DNA of 64,000 nucleotides from Nitrosopumilus cobalaminigenes (lineage in GTDB: Archaea; Thermoproteota; Nitrososphaeria; Nitrososphaerales; Nitrosopumilaceae): the NCBI RefSeq assembly GCF_013407145.1, contig NZ_CP026993.1, positions 186,001 to 250,000 on the forward strand, written 5' to 3'. The notes beneath the pieces are model-generated. The model was not told the origin of the DNA and did no database searches. It saw nothing but the letters and a program-made list of their open reading frames with translations. A program made the translations under genes and the position numbers. Each line of letters starts with the position of its first letter. Position 1 is the stretch's first letter. Positions 58,904 through 64,000 of this stretch are shown here, piece after piece.

Positions 58904-59767
58904 TTATTTCTTAGATTTTTCGTATTTTTTTTCCATCTTTCTAAACTTTGGAAGTTCAACCAAGTCGTTAAACTGATCAAAATTCACCACTTTTTGTTTG
59001 TACTTTGATGTGTTTCCAGTTTTCTTTAATTCTAGTAAAATATTCATTGTTGCAAATGTATTTGCGTATAGAACTGACAATGGATATAGAACAATATTGA
59101 ATCCCATTCCACTTAATATTTCAGCAGAACTCAATGGTGTAGCTCCACCCTCAATCATATTTGCAACAAGTGGTGCATTGATCTCTTTTCCAATTTTTTT
59201 CATTTCATCTATTGATCTTGGAGCTTCAACAAAAACTGCATCAGCACCTGTCTTTTTATTTTGTTTACCCCGTTCAATGGCTTCATCTAATCCTTTAGTT
59301 GCTCTAGCATCTGTTCTTGCAACAATGATGAAATCTTTACTTTCTCTAGCATCAATTGCAGCAGATAGTTTCTCTGTATATTCTTCTTGAGAAACTACGT
59401 CTTTTCCTTGCATGTGTCCACATCGCTTAGGCCATTTTTGATCCTCTAGGAAAATACCTGATGCTCCTGCTGATTCTAATTCTTTTACTAATTTCCATAC
59501 GCTTAATGCATTTCCATATCCTGTATCTGAATCTACAATAACTGGAATTGATGCAGCTCTACAAATCCTTCTAGCATTATCTACAGTTTCAGTTGCTCCG
59601 ATAAATCCATAGTCTGGCATTCCGAATAATGTTGCAGATGTTCCATATCCCGTTTGGAACATTGCATCAAATCCAACTTTTTGAGCAATTTTTGCACCTA
59701 GTGCATCATAAACACCTGGAATTACCAGTGGTTTTTTTGATTTTAACATACTCTTCAACTTTTTCAT
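58904..59767 (-). CDS. Isocitrate lyase/PEP mutase family enzyme
   Basis: A 287-residue TIM-barrel protein. Metal-binding 'VPGVYDALGAKIA' and 'IVDSDTGYGNALSVWKLVKELESAGASGIFLEDQ' in parts, the active-site loop 'KRCGHMQGKDV' with the catalytic Cys, and 'IVARTDA'. This loop fits methylisocitrate lyase or oxaloacetate decarboxylase activity; phosphonate enzymes differ there. In a carbon-fixing archaeon the true substrate is unclear. Confidence 0.82.
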   Translation of the reverse strand: MKKLKSMLKSKKPLVIPGVYDALGAKIAQKVGFDAMFQTGYGTSATLFGMPDYGFIGATETVDNARRICRAASIPVIVDSDTGYGNALSVWKLVKELESAGASGIFLEDQKWPKRCGHMQGKDVVSQEEYTEKLSAAIDARESKDFIIVARTDARATKGLDEAIERGKQNKKTGADAVFVEAPRSIDEMKKIGKEINAPLVANMIEGGATPLSSAEILSGMGFNIVLYPLSVLYANTFATMNILLELKKTGNTSKYKQKVVNFDQFNDLVELPKFRKMEKKYEKSKK

Positions 59768-59836
59768 GATTTTGTACTTTTTACGAATTATTTATGATTT
59801 TAATCAATACGAATTTTAGAATGAAATAATTTTTAA

Positions 59837-60346
59837 TTATTCGATCTTAATTTCTTTGCCTTTCTTCTTTACGTCTTTTTCTTGAACTTTTTTTAGTTCT
59901 GTTTCAAGAAATTGTTTGTATTTCTTTGTCTCTTCTTCAGTCATATTGGCAAAGTTAGAACTAAGAATAGATCCCATAGCAGAAATTTTCTCTAATAGAT
60001 CTATGGCAACAAATCGTCCTACATTTCCTAGTCTGAACAAAACCTCTAATTGCTTCTTAACAATATCATTTACTTTATCAACATCTTCAGCTGTATCTTT
60101 TCCTTTTTTCGTTAACTGATACTTTCCATCTTTAGTTTCTTCAATCAGTCCTTCATCCAGTAATCTTCCTAACAATGGGTAGATTAATCCTGGTGATGGT
60201 TTCCAAATGCCGTTGCTTTGCTCAACTGCATAATCTATGATTTCTTTTCCTGTATGAGGAGTTTTTTTTAATAATTCTAAAATGAAATATCTTGAAAATC
60301 CTCTAGGAACTGAACTTCCTACTCTTTGAAACCATTCAGAAATCAT
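59837..60346 (-). CDS. PadR family transcriptional regulator
   Basis: About 169 residues from ATG at 60346, chosen because the longer GTG frame runs through the operator palindrome. The winged helix 'RYFILELLKKTPHTGKEIIDYAV' and 'PSPGLIYPLLGRLLDEGLIEETKDGKYQLTKKGK' in segments is typical of PadR. A C-terminal helical domain follows (about 100-169). It probably represses its own gene through the double palindrome at its start, which also lies in the region upstream of sdhA. Confidence 0.87.
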   Translation of the reverse strand: MISEWFQRVGSSVPRGFSRYFILELLKKTPHTGKEIIDYAVEQSNGIWKPSPGLIYPLLGRLLDEGLIEETKDGKYQLTKKGKDTAEDVDKVNDIVKKQLEVLFRLGNVGRFVAIDLLEKISAMGSILSSNFANMTEEETKKYKQFLETELKKVQEKDVKKKGKEIKIE

Positions 60347-60368
60347 CACTAGTGATATCACTAGTGAT
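60345..60368. promoter_or_regulatory. Double 12-base palindrome, probable PadR operator
   Basis: ATCACTAGTGAT occurs twice back to back (60345-60356 and 60357-60368), each a perfect palindrome. It covers the padR start codon and lies just downstream of an AT-rich TATA-like sequence (about 60369-60382). Binding there would block transcription initiation of padR. Confidence 0.75.
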
Positions 60369-60406
60369 ATATTTTAATATTTTGGATCATGCCTGGCAAT
60401 TACTAC

Positions 60407-60415
60407 ATATTTATC
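60407..60415 (+). promoter_or_regulatory. TATA box of the succinate dehydrogenase operon
   Basis: ATATTTATC is centred about 31 bases before the sdhA ATG at 60442, so the leader would be only a few bases long. It lies about 39 bases from the palindromic operator. Confidence 0.45.
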
Positions 60416-60441
60416 TCGCCCAAAACAAGTTTGACTGAAAA

Positions 60442-62154
60442 ATGGTAGATTCTCTTGAATTTGATCTGATTATTTGTGGTTCTGGCCTTGCAGGCTTGAG
60501 GGCTGCTATTGCGGCTGCTAAAAAAGGACCTAATCTCAAAATCGGAATTGTTTCTAAAGTCCAAGTGATGCGTTCTCATTCTGTTTCAGCAGAGGGTGGA
60601 ACTGCAGCTGTTCTCTTTGAGGATGAAGGTGATACAATTGAATCCCATGTTTATGATACTGTGAAAGGAAGTGACTTTCTTGCAGACCAAGATGTTGCAG
60701 AAAGATTATGTGTTGAAATGCCACAAGAAATTCATCAATTAGATCATTGGGGAATGCCATGGTCTAGAAGAGATGATGGAAGAATTGATCAAAGAAATTT
60801 TGGTGGTTATAGTTTTCCTAGAGCTACTTATGCATCAGACAAAGTTGGTTTCTTTGAAATGCAAACATTGTATGACACTTGTCAAAAATTTGAAAATATT
60901 GAATATCTTAACGAATGGTTTGTAACATCAATTGTTCATGATGGAAAACGATTCATGGGAGTTACTGCAATTGAATTGGGTTCTGGAACATTTTACACGA
61001 TTAAAGGAAAAGCGCTCATCATTGCAACTGGTGGTGCAGGAAGATTATACAGCTTTTCAACTTATGCCCTTTCTTCAACTCCTGATGGATTGGACATGGG
61101 GTTACGTGCTGGTATGGCACTCAAAGATATGGAATTTGTACAATTTCATCCAACAGGAATTTTACCATCTGGAATTTTAATTACTGAAGGTGCAAGAGGA
61201 GAAGGGGGTTATCTTCTAAACAACAAAGGTGAACGATTTATGAAAACATATGCAGCTGGTAAAATGGAGTTAGCTCCACGTGATATTGTATCGAGATCAA
61301 TAATGACAGAAATTCAAGAAGGTCGTGGATTTAAACATGAAACTGGTGTAGATTGTATGAAACTTGATTTACGACATCTTGGAGATGAAAAAATTAAAGA
61401 AAAATTAGGTGGAATCCGAGAAATCTCAATTAAATTTTCAGGCCAAGATCCTTCCAAGGATTTACTGGATATTAGACCTGTTTGTCATTATATGATGGGA
61501 GGGCTTCATACTGATATTGATGGTGCAACGGAAATTCAAGGTGTTTGGGCAGCTGGAGAGGCTGCATGTAATAGTGTTCATGGCTCTAATCGTTTAGGTG
61601 CAAATTCTACCTCTGAATGTATTGTTTGGGGAAAAATTACAGGGGAATTGGCAATTGATTATATTCAAAAGAATGAATCTACAAATCCTTGGCCTCATCA
61701 TTTGGTGGCAGCTGAAGAGAAGAGAATCTATGATGGAATTTTTAGAGGAAATGGAGATGTTAATCCATATGAAGTTAGACAACAACTTACTGACACAATG
61801 AATGAAAAAGCATATGTCTACAAAAATGAGAAAAATCTTGTTGAAGGTTTAAAGAAAATTCGAGAACTCAAACAACAAACTTGGAAACATGTTGATGATA
61901 AAGCAAAAGAATACAATACAAATTTTGCAAATGTAATGGAACTTGATTCAATGTTTAGAGTAGCAGAAATAGTGTTACTTGGTGCAATTAATAGAAAAGA
62001 ATCAAGAGGTGCACATGCAAGAACTGATTTCCCAAAACGTGATGACGCCAACTTTTTACATCACACTCTTGCTTATTATGATCCAAACGGACCAATTATG
62101 AAAACCCATCCAGTTACAATTACTAAATATCAGCCAGTGGAGAGGAAATACTAG
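60442..62154 (+). CDS. sdhA: Succinate dehydrogenase flavoprotein subunit
   Basis: A 570-residue catalytic subunit of complex II, oxidising succinate to fumarate. FAD-binding 'LIICGSGLAGLRAAIAAA'; the His that binds FAD covalently is in 'MRSHSVSAEGGTAAV'. The active site includes 'QFHPTGILPSGILITEGARGEGG' in parts, and Arg in 'ESRGAHARTDFPKRDD'. It opens an A-C-D-B operon with almost no spacing, feeding electrons to the quinone pool. Confidence 0.96.
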   Translation: MVDSLEFDLIICGSGLAGLRAAIAAAKKGPNLKIGIVSKVQVMRSHSVSAEGGTAAVLFEDEGDTIESHVYDTVKGSDFLADQDVAERLCVEMPQEIHQLDHWGMPWSRRDDGRIDQRNFGGYSFPRATYASDKVGFFEMQTLYDTCQKFENIEYLNEWFVTSIVHDGKRFMGVTAIELGSGTFYTIKGKALIIATGGAGRLYSFSTYALSSTPDGLDMGLRAGMALKDMEFVQFHPTGILPSGILITEGARGEGGYLLNNKGERFMKTYAAGKMELAPRDIVSRSIMTEIQEGRGFKHETGVDCMKLDLRHLGDEKIKEKLGGIREISIKFSGQDPSKDLLDIRPVCHYMMGGLHTDIDGATEIQGVWAAGEAACNSVHGSNRLGANSTSECIVWGKITGELAIDYIQKNESTNPWPHHLVAAEEKRIYDGIFRGNGDVNPYEVRQQLTDTMNEKAYVYKNEKNLVEGLKKIRELKQQTWKHVDDKAKEYNTNFANVMELDSMFRVAEIVLLGAINRKESRGAHARTDFPKRDDANFLHHTLAYYDPNGPIMKTHPVTITKYQPVERKY

Positions 62155-62586
62155 ATGCCTAAAGATGATCATAGAGAAGGTATTGGTGGAATGATTAATC
62201 CACGTAGATATGGAATTGAACGTGTTGCATATTTGTTAATGAGAATAAGTGGATTGGGATTATTAGCATATTTTATTGGTCATATTTATGAAACAAGTAA
62301 TATCCTAAGAGGAAAAGTTGGTTGGAATGAATTTATGGCAATGATATCCACCACTGAAGGACATATCATTATGTCCATTGTAATTGCAATGTGTGTATTT
62401 CATACTGTAAATGGTGTTAGAGTAATGTTGGGACATGGTGGAGTTGGCGTAGGTACACCTGCAAGACCTGATTATCCATATGATCCTGCATCCCAAAATT
62501 ATAGACATAAAATAGGAATTTACTCTGCAATGGTTCTTGCAGCCATTGCAATGATGTATGGTATAGCGGTAATGTTTGGTGAATAA
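62155..62586 (+). CDS. sdhC: Succinate dehydrogenase membrane subunit (SdhC-like)
   Basis: A 143-residue protein with three membrane helices (about 28-45, 63-85 and 115-138). 'AYFIGHIYETSN' and 'MCVFHTVNGVRVMLGHGG' supply His residues that could bind heme b. It begins directly after the sdhA stop. It anchors SdhAB and holds the quinone site. Confidence 0.85.
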   Translation: MPKDDHREGIGGMINPRRYGIERVAYLLMRISGLGLLAYFIGHIYETSNILRGKVGWNEFMAMISTTEGHIIMSIVIAMCVFHTVNGVRVMLGHGGVGVGTPARPDYPYDPASQNYRHKIGIYSAMVLAAIAMMYGIAVMFGE

Positions 62587-62587
62587 A

Positions 62588-62932
62588 ATGAGAGAAAGCA
62601 CAATTATGAAAATTCACTATGGGACTGCTTTAGCAGCTGTGGCTTTAGTTGCAGTTCATATTTTGATGCGTCTTACAATGAACTATGCTGAGTCTCTAGA
62701 ATATGAGAATGTACTTGCTAATTACAAATTTATTCCATATGCTATCATGTTAGAACTAATTCTAATTTTATTATCTGTTCATGGATTTAATGGGCTAAGA
62801 GTAATCTTACTTGAACTAAAACAAGGAAGAATGTATGAAAAAGCAGTCTCTTATGGATGCCTTGCAGGAATGATTGGATTAATAGCCTACGGCTCAAGAA
62901 CAATTATTATGACAAACATGGGGATGGTATAG
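62588..62932 (+). CDS. sdhD: Succinate dehydrogenase membrane subunit (SdhD-like)
   Basis: About 114 residues from ATG at 62588; a TTG upstream overlaps sdhC and is unlikely. Three membrane helices, with 'VAVHILMRL' and 'LSVHGFNGLRVILLEL' matching the 'VFHTVNGVRVML' segment of the first membrane subunit. The two anchors are thus distant paralogues, each offering a His for heme. Confidence 0.83.
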   Translation: MRESTIMKIHYGTALAAVALVAVHILMRLTMNYAESLEYENVLANYKFIPYAIMLELILILLSVHGFNGLRVILLELKQGRMYEKAVSYGCLAGMIGLIAYGSRTIIMTNMGMV

Positions 62933-62934
62933 GA

Positions 62935-63690
62935 ATGGCACAAGTTTCTAGTATTTCAAATGAACAATCTCCCACAGCAAAATCTATCATTCTTAAAATT
63001 TCAAGATTCAATCCAGAACATGATGAGTCAAGTGGATTCATGGAATTTAATATAAAATATGAAAAATGGACAACTGTTCTAGAGGCTATTCTTGATGTGA
63101 AAAAACATTTTGATCATTCTGTTGCAGTTAGATATTCCTGTAGACAAGCTACATGCGGATCTTGTGGAATGATAATAAATGGAAAACCAAAATTAGCATG
63201 TTTTACAAAAATTAGTGAATTAGATTCTAATGTTGTTACAGTTGAACCAATGAATAATTTTCCAGTAATTCGTGATTTGGCTGTTAAATTTGAACAATTA
63301 TTTGATACTCATCAAAAAATTAAACCATATTTGATTCGTGATGATACTGAATTAGTATCTGATGAAAAAGAATTTTTACAATCTCCAGAAGAAGTAGAAC
63401 AATACATCCAATTTGCAAATTGTATCAAATGTGGTCTATGTAATTCTGCATGTCCTACAATGGCAACTGATTCTTCTTTTGTTGGGCCTCAAGCATTAGC
63501 TCAAGCATATCGTTACGTTGCTGATAGTAGAGATAAAGGTAAAGACTCTAGACTAAAAATAATTGATGACTCTCACGGTATTTGGAGATGTCATTTCGCT
63601 GGTTCTTGTAGTCAAGTGTGTCCAAAAGGTGTTGATCCTGCAATGGGAATTCAACTACTTAGAGGCTATATGCTAGGTTTTAGAAGTTAA
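62935..63690 (+). CDS. sdhB: Succinate dehydrogenase iron-sulfur subunit
   Basis: About 251 residues from ATG at 62935, two bases after the sdhD stop; a longer frame inside sdhD is not expected. The 2Fe-2S motif is 'YSCRQATCGSCGMIINGKPKLAC', the 4Fe-4S motif 'CIKCGLCNSACP', and the third cluster uses 'CHFAGSCSQVCPKG'. It carries electrons from FAD to quinone. Overlaps the convergent DUF59 gene by 4 bases. Confidence 0.95.
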   Translation: MAQVSSISNEQSPTAKSIILKISRFNPEHDESSGFMEFNIKYEKWTTVLEAILDVKKHFDHSVAVRYSCRQATCGSCGMIINGKPKLACFTKISELDSNVVTVEPMNNFPVIRDLAVKFEQLFDTHQKIKPYLIRDDTELVSDEKEFLQSPEEVEQYIQFANCIKCGLCNSACPTMATDSSFVGPQALAQAYRYVADSRDKGKDSRLKIIDDSHGIWRCHFAGSCSQVCPKGVDPAMGIQLLRGYMLGFRS

Positions 63691-63989
63691 CCTAATTTTT
63701 TTGGATTAGGACTATTGTTTACTTGGTTGTTGATTTGTTCTGCCATAAAGTGATTTGACACATTCACTTTCACATCTTTCACTCCATCTACTTTCAATAG
63801 ATTATCGTGAACATCTTGACAAATCTTAAAACCAAACACTGCTGGACAGAACGGACTGGTAAGATGTAAATCAACTTTGACATTACTATCGTTGATATCA
63901 ACTTCATCAATTAATTCCAATTCCACGATTGATGTGTTAATTTCTGGATCTACAATCTTTGATAGCTCATCAAATATTTTCACTCTCAT
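63687..63989 (-). CDS. MIP18/DUF59 family Fe-S assembly protein
   Basis: A 100-residue protein: 'FDELSKIVDPEINTSIVELELI', 'VKVDLHLTSPFCPAVFGFKICQDVHDNLLKVDGV' in pieces, with the conserved Cys in 'SPFCPA'. DUF59 proteins help deliver iron-sulfur clusters, for example with ApbC/Nbp35-type carriers. It faces the Fe-S-rich succinate dehydrogenase operon. Confidence 0.85.
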   Translation of the reverse strand: MRVKIFDELSKIVDPEINTSIVELELIDEVDINDSNVKVDLHLTSPFCPAVFGFKICQDVHDNLLKVDGVKDVKVNVSNHFMAEQINNQVNNSPNPKKLG

Positions 63990-64000
63990 CAGTTTGATAT

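Overview
The window looks like a stretch of chromosome from an ammonia-oxidising archaeon of the Nitrosopumilus type (Nitrososphaerota, formerly Thaumarchaeota). The base composition is AT-rich and genes are tightly packed, often with TTG or GTG starts. TATA boxes lie about 26 bases before start codons, which suggests leaderless mRNAs. The information-processing genes are archaeal: aIF5B/IF-2, aIF6, L7Ae, S28e, L24e, L37e, an Sm-like protein, RFC small subunit, GINS, MCM, Hel308 and Alba. The clearest metabolic marker is the adjacent pair of 4-hydroxybutyrate-CoA ligase (ADP-forming) and 4-hydroxybutyryl-CoA dehydratase, from the thaumarchaeal 3-hydroxypropionate/4-hydroxybutyrate carbon-fixation cycle. 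No ammonia monooxygenase gene lies in the window.

Layout. 1-1.9 kb: the start of a radical SAM gene, a winged-helix regulator with small membrane proteins, and an RNase HI-like protein. 1.9-5.6 kb: the carbon-fixation pair. 5.7-10.7 kb: a secreted lysyl-oxidase-like protein, a surface protein, signal peptidase, thioredoxin and three zinc-ribbon proteins. 10.7-19.3 kb: two tRNAs, a cyclic amidohydrolase, a Met/His-rich secreted protein, Pcm, RpiA, L37e, LSm, a creatininase-family enzyme, PurU and phosphoglucosamine mutase. 19.3-22.9 kb: a translation operon (L7Ae-S28e-L24e-Ndk-IF2) meeting a second thioredoxin. 23-27.5 kb: two large secreted multidomain proteins that share near-identical repeats. 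27.5-43 kb: accessory genes, including archease, a VOC protein, alcohol dehydrogenase, a DM13 protein, DedA, DUF72, UDG, a Cys-repeat acidic secreted protein, a Kazal-domain protein, a thermonuclease and an HD hydrolase, with many small zinc-ribbon or membrane proteins. 43-47.5 kb: HisS, aIF6, two paralogous 7Fe-type ferredoxins, tRNA-Ser and the RFC small subunit. 47.5-54 kb: a GINS-MCM-Hel308-glycosyltransferase operon. 53.6-57.7 kb: a convergent run with a WbpD-like acetyltransferase, a Trm112-like protein, a Gfo/Idh oxidoreductase, branched-chain aminotransferase, a nucleotidyltransferase and a ferredoxin-NADP reductase-like protein. 57.9-64 kb: tRNA-Ala, a HEAT-repeat protein, Alba, an isocitrate-lyase-family enzyme, a PadR regulator with a double palindromic operator, the four-gene succinate dehydrogenase operon and a DUF59 Fe-S protein.

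The most distinctive material is a set of secreted proteins that share exchangeable modules. One is a Cys-containing C-terminal domain encoded by 344 bp of perfectly identical DNA at two sites 19 kb apart. Others are a 50-residue repeat present in four near-identical copies, a Cys-framed 'SNGxPxC' module and an 'LYNDPLWTYAG' module. With the lysyl oxidase, Kazal and Met/His-rich proteins, they suggest an actively remodelled cell envelope. Several short genes that are easily overlooked (L37e, four zinc-ribbon proteins, and small coiled-coil and membrane peptides) were found by reading the gaps. The functions of the secreted proteins are inferred; no system is demonstrated here.
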